40,515 bases of DNA from Flectobacillus roseus (GTDB lineage: Bacteria > Bacteroidota > Bacteroidia > Cytophagales > Spirosomataceae), in assembly GCF_030056665.1 (NCBI RefSeq), contig NZ_JASHIG010000051.1. One strand, written 5' to 3'. The notes beneath the pieces are model-generated. The model saw only the letters and a program-made list of their open reading frames with translations. It was not told the origin of the DNA and searched no databases. This document shows positions 16,460 through 24,093 of the stretch, piece by piece. Position numbers and translations under genes: made by a program. Numbering within the stretch: position 1 is the stretch's first letter; each line of letters starts with the position of its first letter.

Positions 16460-16582
16460 ATGAATACAAATCAATCTATGCACGCAATGAAAATAAATCG
16501 AAGTAAGCTCATGATTTTGATAGAAGTCCTATCAACGGCAGTTGGTGGTATAGCTATTTTGTATGCACTGTTTTTTGCATAA
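16460..16582 (+). CDS. 40-residue single-pass membrane microprotein (candidate)
   Basis: A frame from ATG 16460 encodes 40 residues. A polar, basic N-terminus (MNTNQSMHAMKINRSK) precedes a continuous hydrophobic helix (LMILIEVLSTAVGGIAILYA) that ends almost at the stop. The positive N-terminal charge predicts N-in topology. No homologue is recognised. It lies in a cluster of similarly small membrane proteins, just left of a REP-like palindrome. Later ATGs (codons 7 and 10) are also possible starts. Confidence 0.35.
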   Translation: MNTNQSMHAMKINRSKLMILIEVLSTAVGGIAILYALFFA

Positions 16583-16618
16583 AATAAAAGAGCATACAAA
16601 AGGTTCTCAGAATACCTC

Positions 16619-16707
16619 ACTAGTTCGAGACTTAGTCTCGGACTGGCGTTTGTTTCAGTTTATAAACTGTTTAAAAAAATAAGTCCAAGACTAAGTCTTG
16701 AACTAGT
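16619..16707. repeat. REP-like palindromic element with a central palindrome
   Basis: The 26-base arms 16619-16644 (ACTAGTTCGAGACTTAGTCT...) and 16682-16707 (...GACTAAGTCTTGAACTAGT) are inverted copies differing at two positions, both tolerable as G-U pairs. Each arm itself contains the near-palindrome GAGACTTAGTCTC or AAGACTAAGTCTT. The centre holds the perfect palindrome CAGTTTATAAACTG (16656-16669). A 14-base piece of the arm recurs at 18527-18540. This architecture fits REP/BIME-type elements mobilised by REP-associated tyrosine transposases, none of which is in the window. Confidence 0.65.
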
Positions 16708-16720
16708 AATTCATCAAAAC

Positions 16721-16892
16721 ATGAACAATAAACATCAATTCTACAAAGTAGCAAGCTTCACCGTTGGTCTTCTAATGATTATTTTATTTTTTTTTCAAAA
16801 TCTATGAGCTTGAGATTTATGTCATTTTATTCGGTCTGGTTTGCTACCTTACTGGTAAAAGTAAAATTCTAGACACTAAGAAATTAGAATAA
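16721..16892 (+). pseudogene. Two-helix small membrane protein gene broken at a T9 run
   Basis: From ATG 16721 the frame encodes MNNKHQFYKVASFTVGLLMI and more hydrophobic residues, then stops at 16807. Removing one T from the run of nine (16787-16795) restores a 56-residue protein through a second helix to a polar tail ending KKLE, stop at 16892. That restored product aligns with the intact 57-residue protein at 18555-18728: shared Tyr8, Ile20, Lys26, a common LxCY motif, and a final LE. So this is either a frameshifted copy, a phase-variable gene switched by the homopolymer, a programmed +1 frameshift, or a sequencing error. Confidence 0.55.
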
Positions 16893-16987
16893 AAAGAAAC
16901 AAAGAAGGAGAAACAAAAACACTCAACAATAAAGTATTCATTATCAAATACATACACCTAAATCCAATCTACTGAAACATTAACTCA

Positions 16988-17572
16988 ATGAAAATAATCA
17001 TATCTCTGATTGTACTATTGAAACTAACTGTTTGTTCTACTTTACTAGCACAAGAACTTCCCATGTCTAAGTCAAAACTTCAGCCAGAGCTAGAAATTCA
17101 ATTTGAATTATGGAGGGTACTCGACAGAGCAAATTTTAAAAAGTGTGGTTCATATATGTTTTCTATTAAGTTTGAACTTGATAAAAAATCTGGACATATT
17201 AATAACCTTAAGTTCTCCGAGAACTTACTTGATACTGCAATAATCAGTTGTGTTAAGAAAGCTCTTTACAATAAAGAGTCAATATGGATTCTTAAAAATT
17301 GCAAAAAAAATAACCCTTCCTTGCTTTTTTTACTCCCTATTAGTATAGGGATACATAAGGAGGAAGGAGCCTGTAACCATATTCCTTCATCCAATTTTGA
17401 AGATATGCCAGGTGTTAGAGAATCATTGGATTTTAAGTCCATGATTACCTTTCCAAAAACCGAATATGCAACAGATTCTGCGGTTTACAAAGAAGATATA
17501 TTTAGGGTTCCCAAGGTTAAATTTGTAGGTATGACACTTAACCCTATAGTATGTGGAGTTAAATACAAATAG
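16988..17572 (+). CDS. Secreted 194-residue protein, first of a tandem paralogue pair
   Basis: Begins with a signal peptide (MKIIISLIVLLKLTVCSTLLA, cleavage before QEL). The mature protein is about 172 residues with several Cys. FSIKFELDKKSGHINNLKFS followed by LLDTAIISCVKKAL resembles in outline the strand-helix pattern of TonB C-terminal-type domains (beta strand, glycine turn, then helix), but the match is too weak to name. It ends KFVGMTLNPI. The downstream neighbour is an equally long paralogue (shared KSKLQPE, KNCKK.NPSL.FLLPI, KFVGMTLNPI). About 60 upstream bases are also conserved between the two. No known family was recognised. Confidence 0.75.
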   Translation: MKIIISLIVLLKLTVCSTLLAQELPMSKSKLQPELEIQFELWRVLDRANFKKCGSYMFSIKFELDKKSGHINNLKFSENLLDTAIISCVKKALYNKESIWILKNCKKNNPSLLFLLPISIGIHKEEGACNHIPSSNFEDMPGVRESLDFKSMITFPKTEYATDSAVYKEDIFRVPKVKFVGMTLNPIVCGVKYK

Positions 17573-17712
17573 GTTCATCTACAATCTTTAAGGCAATCAT
17601 TTCCAAAATGCTATTCTTCGCTCCAATGACTGCTAAACGAAACCACAAACAATGAAAAATATTCATTATCAAACACATACACCAAAGTCTAATCTACCGA
17701 AACATTAACCCG

Positions 17713-18297
17713 ATGAAAAAAACCATATCTCTAATTGTGCTATTGAAACTTATGGCTTGTTCTACTGCACCAGCGCAAGAGCTCACTGTGTCTAAGTCAA
17801 AACTCCAACCAGAGGAGAAAATATGGTTAGAACTACTGAAATTGGTTAATCAGTCTCATTATAGGAAATGTGCAGAATTTATATTTTCTGCTAGATTTGA
17901 GCTTGATAGAAGAAATGGTAAAATTAAAACGCTCCAATTTTCCAAGAACTTGGTCGATACAACAATCATGAGTTTGGTAAGAAAATCGCTTATCAACACG
18001 GAATCAATATGGAGTATTAAGAACTGCAAAAAAGCAAATCCCTCATTAGTCTTTTTACTTCCAATTAGAATCGTCATGAAAAGACGAGATTGTATTCCAT
18101 TACGTGCTACAGAAATAATGGAACCTGATGCTTTGGGTATGAGATCTACTATTGATTTTCTATCATTGATTACATTTCCTCAGCATGAATCTACTGTAGA
18201 TTCTTCCGTTTATAAATCGGTAGACTTTAGGGCTTCTGCAATAAAATTTGTTGGGATGACACTAAATCCAATCTCAGTGGGACAAATGGACCGTTAA
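17713..18297 (+). CDS. Secreted 194-residue protein, second of a tandem paralogue pair
   Basis: Exactly as long as its upstream neighbour and clearly homologous along its length, starting with the signal peptide MKKTISLIVLLKLMACSTAPA before QEL. LMAC resembles a lipobox, but the paralogue has TVC at the same place and both keep an AQ site, so signal peptidase I cleavage is more likely. Conserved blocks are KSKLQPE, RKCAEFIFSARFELDRRNGKI, KNCKKANPSL and IKFVGMTLNPI. The 140-base gap between the genes includes the duplicated upstream block. Divergence between the copies is substantial, so the duplication is not recent. Function unknown. Confidence 0.75.
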   Translation: MKKTISLIVLLKLMACSTAPAQELTVSKSKLQPEEKIWLELLKLVNQSHYRKCAEFIFSARFELDRRNGKIKTLQFSKNLVDTTIMSLVRKSLINTESIWSIKNCKKANPSLVFLLPIRIVMKRRDCIPLRATEIMEPDALGMRSTIDFLSLITFPQHESTVDSSVYKSVDFRASAIKFVGMTLNPISVGQMDR

Positions 18298-18326
18298 CTA
18301 GTAAATGAAAATCTACCACAAAATCA

Positions 18327-18511
18327 ATGTTACGCATTACAATAATTAGCTTTATGAGCTTGTATTTAAGCTCATCTTCAGTGACTGATACTCAAAAACC
18401 TAAACTTTGGGTATGTATATGATTCCTACAGCGGAAGTAACTCGCAAACTACGAATCGAAAATAAAAATATTGTATTGGTTTGTTGCTCTCGTGCAGCAT
18501 TAGGGAGATAA
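18327..18511 (+). pseudogene. Possible broken small secreted-protein gene (two overlapping short frames)
   Basis: A 31-residue frame from 18327 begins MLRITIISFMSLYLSSSSV, like a signal peptide, and stops at 18422. A second 30-residue frame starts inside it at 18419 (ATGA overlap) and runs TAEVTRKLRIENKNIVLVCC to 18511. Together they read like one short exported protein split by a frameshift. A REP half-site follows at 18527. No homologue is recognised, so this may equally be non-coding. Confidence 0.25.
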
Positions 18512-18526
18512 CTCCAAAAAGGTCAG

Positions 18527-18540
18527 AAGTCTTGAACTAG
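18527..18540. repeat. Partial copy of the REP-like arm
   Basis: AAGTCTTGAACTAG matches 16693-16706 exactly. No matching inverted arm is seen nearby, so it looks like a solitary or decayed half. Confidence 0.45.
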
Positions 18541-18554
18541 AATATTATTAAAAA

Positions 18555-18728
18555 ATGAAAGAGAATCAACGTTTATATGGTAACGTGTTAATGTTTACTA
18601 GTATTTTGATAATCTGGATATTGCTTTATAAGGTATTTAATCATTTAGTAATTCATCTTATCTTTTTTTGTTTAGAATGCTACTTTGCAAGTAAGATCGA
18701 TCTTCATGATGAAGATGACTTAGAGTAA
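18555..18728 (+). CDS. 57-residue two-helix membrane protein, intact paralogue of the frameshifted gene
   Basis: Starts at ATG 18555 and encodes 57 residues: a short polar start (MKENQRLYGN), hydrophobic helix (about 11-25), a short loop with Lys26, a second hydrophobic stretch (about 31-45, with LECY), and an acidic tail (DLHDEDDLE). Both ends predicted on the cytoplasmic side. The similarity to the product restored by one base deletion at 16721-16892 supports both as a real family. No known family name can be given. Confidence 0.55.
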   Translation: MKENQRLYGNVLMFTSILIIWILLYKVFNHLVIHLIFFCLECYFASKIDLHDEDDLE

Positions 18729-18933
18729 AAAGGACTTTTGCTCGTTTTAATAGCACTTACATCCCTACAAGAAATAATAAATCTTTAGTCTTATCAGACG
18801 AAACCTCAAACAAGCCTTTTGACATCAACACATTATTGGATTTGTGTATGAGAAACATTGTTTTTACAAGGTTTGTCATATAGATTTGGGGTATGTATTA
18901 CACTTTCACACCATATCTTATCAAATGTTCTTC

Positions 18934-20130
18934 ATGAAAAAGCTTTTATTTACTACACTGTTTACAGTTATATCGTGTATTTCCCTCAAAGCACAAAAAG
19001 AGTTTATGTCGGGTTATATTGTCAATAATACTGGCGATACTATCCGAGGACAAATCGACAATCAAAAATGGGCTACTTCTCCTTTGAAAATTACCTTTAA
19101 AAATAATAATCATGAAGTAAAGTATGAATTAAAGGATATTCAGAGTTTTGTCATAAATGACCAAGTAACTTATGTAAGAAAAGCGATTGCTTTAGACATT
19201 ACGCCACATCAATTTGGAAGCTTACTTGACAGTTATGACAGAATAGTTGTGGATACTACTTTGTTCCTGAAACAATTAGTTAAAGGGAGATTGAATTTGT
19301 ATTATCTACAAGATAACAACCAGAAAAAACACTTTTTTGTTGAGAAGCTGAATGAACCTATTAAGGAACTTATTGACCACCACTTTTTAAAGACCATCAA
19401 CAATAATACCTATAATGTTCACAACGATATCTATAATAATCAATTATATGAGTTGTGTGAAGATTGCTCTGATAACTCTGGGAAAGTGTTTAAGTGTTTG
19501 TATCGAGATGCTGATCTAATCCCTTTGGTAATTAAATACAATATTTATTTTGGGGATAATAAGCCTGTTGAAGTTTCAAAAAAAGAGAAGTTTAAAACCA
19601 CTTTATACGCACAAGCCTCAATAGGGACTTTTGGCTACAGCATTGATAACTCTGCGAATCAATTCAATAAAGCTGGTTTGACGGCTGGTTCTTTGGGGTT
19701 GGCAGGTTTATTTGAAATACCCTCAAAAAGAAATAGATTTGGGATAAAGGTGGATTTGTTGTACAACTTTTACCAAGAAGATGTAAAGCTTTTCAATGGT
19801 TATCAAATACCAACCAATACCTCCTATTTAGGCGCATACATTGGACCTCAATACTCCTTTTACAAAAATGTACCCAAAAAAGTGGATGTGTATCTCAATG
19901 CAGGAGTCTCGTTAGAAATGAGATTAGCACAAAAAAGTCAAGATTTGATTTACCAAGGTATTGGCAATACCATGGGCTTTAAAGTTGGATTAGGTACAAT
20001 ACTCAATAGAATGTCTTTGGAGCTAACGTACAATAACACCGATGCTGGATTAAAACCTTATCCGTTTGTAACAGGTAATATACAGAAGGTTTCTTTGACA
20101 TTTGGATATGCACTTCTAAAAAGTAAGTAA
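18934..20130 (+). CDS. Outer-membrane beta-barrel protein with N-terminal periplasmic or surface domain
   Basis: I start at the ATG at 18934, which opens on a signal peptide (MKKLLFTTLFTVISCISLKA, then QKEF), giving 398 residues; a frame open from 18844 adds 30 implausible residues. The N-terminal 190 residues include GYIVNNTGDTIRGQID, a motif common in Bacteroidota outer-membrane proteins, and a region with Cys near CEDCSD. From about 210 the alternating strands (FGIKVDLLYNFYQED, LGAYIGPQYSFYKN, VYLNAGVSLEMRLA, LELTYNNTDAGL) form a small outer-membrane barrel ending SLTFGYALLKSK. Likely a porin-like or surface protein of unknown ligand. Ends at a bidirectional terminator. Confidence 0.75.
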   Translation: MKKLLFTTLFTVISCISLKAQKEFMSGYIVNNTGDTIRGQIDNQKWATSPLKITFKNNNHEVKYELKDIQSFVINDQVTYVRKAIALDITPHQFGSLLDSYDRIVVDTTLFLKQLVKGRLNLYYLQDNNQKKHFFVEKLNEPIKELIDHHFLKTINNNTYNVHNDIYNNQLYELCEDCSDNSGKVFKCLYRDADLIPLVIKYNIYFGDNKPVEVSKKEKFKTTLYAQASIGTFGYSIDNSANQFNKAGLTAGSLGLAGLFEIPSKRNRFGIKVDLLYNFYQEDVKLFNGYQIPTNTSYLGAYIGPQYSFYKNVPKKVDVYLNAGVSLEMRLAQKSQDLIYQGIGNTMGFKVGLGTILNRMSLELTYNNTDAGLKPYPFVTGNIQKVSLTFGYALLKSK

Positions 20131-20131
20131 T

Positions 20132-20183
20132 AAATCAAAAAAGGCACAAAGAGGATTTAGCTTCTTTGTGCCTTTTTGATTTA
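20132..20183. terminator. Bidirectional terminator of the GGCACAAAG type
   Basis: AAATCAAAAAAGGCACAAAG (20132-20151) pairs with CTTTGTGCCTTTTTGATTT (20164-20182) with one bulge. It sits between convergent genes with A/T tracts on both sides. Its core GGCACAAAG is shared with the nested palindrome at 11454-11592. Confidence 0.8.
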
Positions 20184-20190
20184 TTACTCT

Positions 20191-20835
20191 TTATTTATTC
20201 AATATCTTCATCGCATCTTTACCCAAAACCTGTACAGCAATACTGTCGCTCAAGATCAACTGATTCGGTTGAACTTTCGTGTCTTTTAGACTTAGTTCAC
20301 TATTTCTTCCTCCATTTATAGCTAAACGATCGGCTTTTATATGGTCCAAGTTGACAATCAAGGACTTTGAAGAGTACAAATCCAGCTTGGCAGTTTCGAT
20401 ACCTTTTAATTCGAGTGTCGTGCTAGGAATCTGTGATTTTATCCATAGACTATCCACTTTAAAAGTATTGCCTATGTTTATTTGGATAGCATTTCCGTTT
20501 GTCACATTGATACCTAAAACTCTTGGCAACTGTAATTGCATATAGTCTACGGATTCGTTGAGTTCTAGCACGAGGGTATCACCAACATATTTTTGAGTGA
20601 CCCCTTCCTGAGCACTTAACAAAGCATATTCTGGATTTTGGGCAATATCCACATTTACATACCTTACAGCTTTTGCGCTAAGTGTCAGATATTTGAATGG
20701 CTTTAGGACTAATTTTGTATTCTTATGAGTCTCTTTATATTCAACCAATTTGCCTTTTAAAGTAATATTAAAACTTAGTAACCCTATGATGACCAAGGCT
20801 GCCATTGTCACAAGGAGTTTGTTGGATGTCTTCAT
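20191..20835 (-). CDS. Membrane-anchored GIN/DUF2807-like beta-helix protein
   Basis: A 214-residue protein with an N-terminal membrane anchor or uncleaved signal (about 6-24, LLVTMAALVIIGLLSFNIT), then repeating short strands (ITNGNAIQINIGN, LDLYSSKSLIVNLDHI, LAINGGRNSELSLKDT) typical of the head domain of putative adhesins (DUF2807/GIN) that often accompany GntR-regulated ABC operons in Bacteroidota. It is the last gene of the operon, three bases after the GntR stop codon. It would project into the periplasm. The family assignment is by pattern; the role is unknown. Confidence 0.65.
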   Translation of the reverse strand: MKTSNKLLVTMAALVIIGLLSFNITLKGKLVEYKETHKNTKLVLKPFKYLTLSAKAVRYVNVDIAQNPEYALLSAQEGVTQKYVGDTLVLELNESVDYMQLQLPRVLGINVTNGNAIQINIGNTFKVDSLWIKSQIPSTTLELKGIETAKLDLYSSKSLIVNLDHIKADRLAINGGRNSELSLKDTKVQPNQLILSDSIAVQVLGKDAMKILNK

Positions 20836-20838
20836 GGA

Positions 20839-21207
20839 TCAATAATTTTCGGTTTTAAAAGCTTCAAATCTATTTTGTAATTCTGAAAAGTCGATTCCCA
20901 ATAAATGAATGGCTTTGAAGAACTGAGGTAATTCATTTTGTAAAAACTCTTCACGTCGAAACTCCGTCACTTTATCGTGTGCATCTGTTGATACAAAAAA
21001 GCCCATGCCTCTTTTGGTAAAAATGATACCTTTTTGTTCTAAAAAATCATACGTTCTCATAACTGTATTGGGATTAACTTCTAATTGAACGGCAAGTTCT
21101 CTGACAGAAGGAACTTTATCTTCTGATGCCCATTGTTTGAGCAGTATTCTCTCACAAATTAGCTCTGCTATTTGGAGATATATGGCTTGGTTTTCTCTAA
21201 ATTCCAT
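20839..21207 (-). CDS. GntR-family repressor, YtrA type
   Basis: A 122-residue DNA-binding regulator. The winged helix is in the N-terminal 70 residues (YLQIAELICERIL, VPSVRELAVQLEVNPNTVMRTYDFLEQKG, then a wing FTKRGMGFFVS), and only a short helical C-terminal dimerisation part follows, the hallmark of the YtrA subfamily. These repressors usually control the ABC transporter genes they sit with. Here the gene is fourth in its operon, four bases after the permease gene. Its probable operator is the inverted repeat at 23494-23519 at the operon promoter, so it likely represses its own transcription. Confidence 0.9.
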   Translation of the reverse strand: MEFRENQAIYLQIAELICERILLKQWASEDKVPSVRELAVQLEVNPNTVMRTYDFLEQKGIIFTKRGMGFFVSTDAHDKVTEFRREEFLQNELPQFFKAIHLLGIDFSELQNRFEAFKTENY

Positions 21208-21211
21208 GATG

Positions 21212-21997
21212 TTAAACCTCCTTTTCCTTTAACTTTAAATATGCAATCAACAACCAAAACAGAGGTAGAACAAAGCGAAGCAAAACTATTCCTAGCGTCA
21301 CATAAGTCATTAAAAACGAGTCTTTTTCTGAATTATATGAGATATTATTATTCAAATCACCGATAATATAATGGAACATTAGATACTCCAACAAAGCAAT
21401 GATAGCGATACTCGAAAACCCCAAAAAGGCCGTTTTGATTAACGATAATCGTTGGAAAAATAAAGTTCCCATAATCGTAAAAGTCCAGAAGTTCATTAGG
21501 AAAGTAACCCCATTGAAAAACATTGTATCCTGAACAGTAAAGTATGTTTCAAAAATCTCTGAATATGGAATAATCGTCCTTTCCATAGGAGTATTTGGAT
21601 AAGAAGACTTTAGGATTTCGAATGCAGCATAATCAATCAATGAATGTGTTGATATAATGACAATCGGATAGACAATCAACACATAAAAAAGCCCACTCAA
21701 GAATTTTTCTAAATGCGATGCAGGAAGCAACAAATAACTCATCGTAGAAGGTGTATGAGAAAAATCTCTGAAAATATAGTTGGCAAACAATACTCCTAGC
21801 CCGAACATTCCGACAATCAAGCTTCCAAATCTGATGTCTCTATCCACAATAGCACCACCCGCATCACGTCCTAAATAATAGGCAGCAATACTCAACAGTA
21901 CCATTACAACGTAGGTCATGCCAAACAGCTTTCGGTTCTCGACCCAAATGCGTTTGATTAACCACCCTAATCTTTGTATATCTAATGTTTGATTCAT
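21212..21997 (-). CDS. ABC transporter permease subunit
   Basis: A 261-residue inner-membrane protein with about six hydrophobic helices (for example GMTYVVMVLLSIAAYYLG, SLIVGMFGLGVLFANYIF, VLIVYPIVIISTHSLI, GVTFLMNFWTFTIMGTLFF, TAFLGFSSIAIIALLEYLMF and the last near FVLPLFWLLIAYLKL). The FRDFSHTPSTMSYLLLPASHLEKF segment after helix 3 is common to permeases encoded beside YtrA regulators. It pairs with the ATPase gene 28 bases upstream. Substrate unknown; related systems respond to cell-envelope stress. Confidence 0.8.
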   Translation of the reverse strand: MNQTLDIQRLGWLIKRIWVENRKLFGMTYVVMVLLSIAAYYLGRDAGGAIVDRDIRFGSLIVGMFGLGVLFANYIFRDFSHTPSTMSYLLLPASHLEKFLSGLFYVLIVYPIVIISTHSLIDYAAFEILKSSYPNTPMERTIIPYSEIFETYFTVQDTMFFNGVTFLMNFWTFTIMGTLFFQRLSLIKTAFLGFSSIAIIALLEYLMFHYIIGDLNNNISYNSEKDSFLMTYVTLGIVLLRFVLPLFWLLIAYLKLKEKEV

Positions 21998-22025
21998 GTT
22001 TTCTATCTAAAAAGTTTTTCCAAGT

Positions 22026-22859
22026 TTAGTTAAATAATTGCTTGATTACCTGTGGCTTCTCTAAAGCTGCATTGAACAACAACTCCAAATCCACTTTGGT
22101 ATATGACTCATCTTCGTTTGGAATCACAATACCAAATCCTCTGATAGAATGCTCAGAATAAAGGACTTTTTCATGATTAGTCACTTGTTGGACTGTCTTG
22201 AACGAAAGCTTTTCAGCTATCACATCGGTACCTGCATTGAGCAAAACTTCGCGGTTATCCATGATAATAATCGGGTCAATCAAAGATTCAAGGTCACGTA
22301 CTTGGTGCGTCGAAATCAGAATAACTCTTTCGTTGGTAATCGAAGAAGCAATGATTTTTCGAAACTGACTTTTCGACGGAATATCCAAACCATTGGTAGG
22401 CTCGTCCATAATCAACAAAGGTGTATTGGTAGCCAACGCAAAACTTATCAAGGCCTTTTTCTTTTGTCCCAACGACAATTCGGTGAGTCGTGCCGAACTA
22501 TCCACCTCAAACTCTTTGAGATATTCGGTCAATTGATTTTGGGAAAAATTCGGATAAAACACCGCATAAACAGACACAAATTCCTTCATGCTGATGGGCG
22601 GAATGTGTAGTTCTTCAGGCAAGAAAAATAACTCTTGCAAAAACTTCGGTTGTCGCAAATGTGGCGTATGCCCATTGACCGTGCATTGCCCTGATGTAGG
22701 TGTAAGTAAACCCGCGATATTACGCAGTAGGCTGGATTTCCCTGCGCCATTACGCCCAAGTAATCCGTAGACATTGCCTGCTTGGAGTTCAAGATTGAGC
22801 CCTTCAAATACAGGCTTTTTCTTGCTATAACCAAATCCTAAATTATGAATTGAAACCAT
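22026..22859 (-). CDS. ABC transporter ATP-binding subunit
   Basis: A 277-residue ATPase. Walker A is GRNGAGKS (35-42), the signature is LSLGQ (128-132), and Walker B with catalytic Glu is LLIMDEPTNGLD (about 148-159), followed by the H-loop in STHQVRDL. The short C-terminal extension (from about 205) is like that of export-type ATPases of the CcmA/drug-exporter group. It pairs with the permease downstream, under one promoter at 23520-23551. Export of a hydrophobic compound or envelope maintenance is likely but not shown. Confidence 0.93.
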   Translation of the reverse strand: MVSIHNLGFGYSKKKPVFEGLNLELQAGNVYGLLGRNGAGKSSLLRNIAGLLTPTSGQCTVNGHTPHLRQPKFLQELFFLPEELHIPPISMKEFVSVYAVFYPNFSQNQLTEYLKEFEVDSSARLTELSLGQKKKALISFALATNTPLLIMDEPTNGLDIPSKSQFRKIIASSITNERVILISTHQVRDLESLIDPIIIMDNREVLLNAGTDVIAEKLSFKTVQQVTNHEKVLYSEHSIRGFGIVIPNEDESYTKVDLELLFNAALEKPQVIKQLFN

Positions 22860-22891
22860 ATTTTGAGTTTTGAGGTTGATGTGAAGATTTC

Positions 22892-23494
22892 TTATTTATG
22901 AATATTTTTTTTTTTAATCAATTGCCAAACGTACACACCAGCCCACCAAGCCAGACCTCCAAATGCAAGTATCTGAGAAGCTCTCAAAGGCATAGCAATC
23001 AATACTGCCAGTAATATGGGCACCAAACCAATGAGATATAGCAAGTCTATTTGTAGGTCTTTTCTAATAATTCCTCCCTTCGGAATCGCCTCCTCCTGAT
23101 CGGTGAGCAAAAATTTGAGTTTATCAAAATCCCATATCAAAAGGTAAATATTACAAGCCAAAAAGAACCCTACCACATAAGGTGTTCCTCGCCAGTCTTG
23201 TGAAATAGTCACCATCAGAATATTCAGAAACATCGGAATAGCCATCACTGCTCCTAGGGTAGCAAATCGCTTGACGAGCAAACAAAAACCAATGATGATT
23301 TGACTAATGGCAATAAACTCGGCAAACAAACCCAATTGATGTTTGGCTAGTACCTCAATCAACCAAGGAGGACCAATCAATTGGATAAAATTGCCATGTA
23401 ACATTTTGGTAACCCCTGCACTCAGCAAGATAAAACCCAACCAAAATCGAATACACCCTACAATCCATCGCTGTGTCAGAATAAATTTAAACAT
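22892..23494 (-). CDS. DoxX-like membrane protein, first gene of the GntR-ABC operon
   Basis: A 200-residue protein with four or more membrane helices. The start (WIVGCIRFWLGFILLSAGVTKM) matches the DoxX/MauE-like pattern, in which the first helix is followed by a small residue and a Lys in the loop. Helices at about 12-28, 50-73, 78-95 and 105-122 follow, with a longer C-terminal part that has two more. It is the first gene downstream of the operon promoter and ends 32 bases before the ATPase start. DoxX-type proteins have proposed redox or quinone links; the role here is unknown. Confidence 0.65.
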   Translation of the reverse strand: MFKFILTQRWIVGCIRFWLGFILLSAGVTKMLHGNFIQLIGPPWLIEVLAKHQLGLFAEFIAISQIIIGFCLLVKRFATLGAVMAIPMFLNILMVTISQDWRGTPYVVGFFLACNIYLLIWDFDKLKFLLTDQEEAIPKGGIIRKDLQIDLLYLIGLVPILLAVLIAMPLRASQILAFGGLAWWAGVYVWQLIKKKNIHK

Positions 23495-23519
23495 AGTGTA
23501 TTAGTTAAATAGTACACTA
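23494..23519 (-). promoter_or_regulatory. Probable GntR operator of the DoxX-ABC operon
   Basis: The perfect inverted repeat TAGTGTA (23494-23500) and TACACTA (23513-23519) is separated by 12 bases, a spacing and sequence in keeping with YtrA-type GntR operators. It starts one base after the -7 element and overlaps the first base of the start codon, where bound repressor would block initiation. Confidence 0.7.
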
Positions 23520-23551
23520 CAAATATAGAACATTTAAAATTAAAAAGTCAA
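23520..23551 (-). promoter_or_regulatory. Promoter of the DoxX-ABC-GntR operon
   Basis: The minus strand has TTGA (23551-23548), a 20-base spacer and TATATTTG (23527-23520), an excellent Bacteroidota promoter. Start of transcription is predicted near 23513, giving a leader of about 20 bases. Confidence 0.75.
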
Positions 23552-23655
23552 GCATAAAATAAAGCCAAATGGAGAGCGGTCGAAAAGGTGGATGAATGGG
23601 GAGAGGTTTTAATCCACTAATAGAAGAAGAAAATTAGAAATTATCCAAAATCATG

Positions 23656-23663
23656 TATCTTTG
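23656..23663 (+). promoter_or_regulatory. -7 element of the toxin-antitoxin pair
   Basis: TATCTTTG is an exact TAnnTTTG. It lies 52 bases before the antitoxin ATG. The -33 region is weak (TTAG at 23634-23637). Confidence 0.45.
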
Positions 23664-23715
23664 ATATAGGATTTTCGTTCTATAATCACAGAAATAACAA
23701 TTATGCCAAAAGCTT

Positions 23716-24093
23716 ATGACCTTACAATATATATCTGATAATGAGCAAACTAAAGTTGCTGTCGTTATTCAAATGGAAGATTGGAGAAAACTTATCACTG
23801 TCGTATTGTCAAAATTCAAAGAGCAAAATATAGACATAAACGATGATAAAAACTTTTCGGAAGTATTAGATTTATTATTGTCTTTTGAAAAAAGTGGAAT
23901 ATCTCAAAACTCAGATTTTCCTATACAAACGGAAGAAGCTAAAATTAGACAATTTATTGAAAACCTATATCCAAAGGAAGAGGAAAAGCTCAAAAAGCCT
24001 TCAGATTTTGCGGGAATTCTTACTTTTAAGGAGGGTAATATATTAGAAAAAAAGACTAAAGACGTACGCGCATCATGGGAAAGAGATATTTAG
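23716..24093 (+). CDS. Antitoxin of a type II toxin-antitoxin pair
   Basis: A 125-residue protein. The N-terminus (MTLQYISDNEQTKVAVVIQM then EDWRKL) resembles the short start shared by many Bacteroidota antitoxin-like proteins of the Phd/YefM-associated type. The middle is acidic and helical and the C-terminus (KKTKDVRASWERDI) is basic and could form the toxin-binding end. Its last 19 bases overlap the toxin gene start, so translation is coupled. No classic AbrB or ribbon-helix-helix motif could be pinned down. Assignment rests mainly on linkage to the PIN toxin. Confidence 0.7.
   Translation: MTLQYISDNEQTKVAVVIQMEDWRKLITVVLSKFKEQNIDINDDKNFSEVLDLLLSFEKSGISQNSDFPIQTEEAKIRQFIENLYPKEEEKLKKPSDFAGILTFKEGNILEKKTKDVRASWERDI

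Noticed and set aside
18733..18850. A minus-strand 33-residue frame (MFLIHKSNNVLMSKGLFEVS...) left of the outer-membrane protein gene
   Set aside because: It reads like a protein fragment, but there is no promoter, terminator, repeated copy or recognised family to support it.
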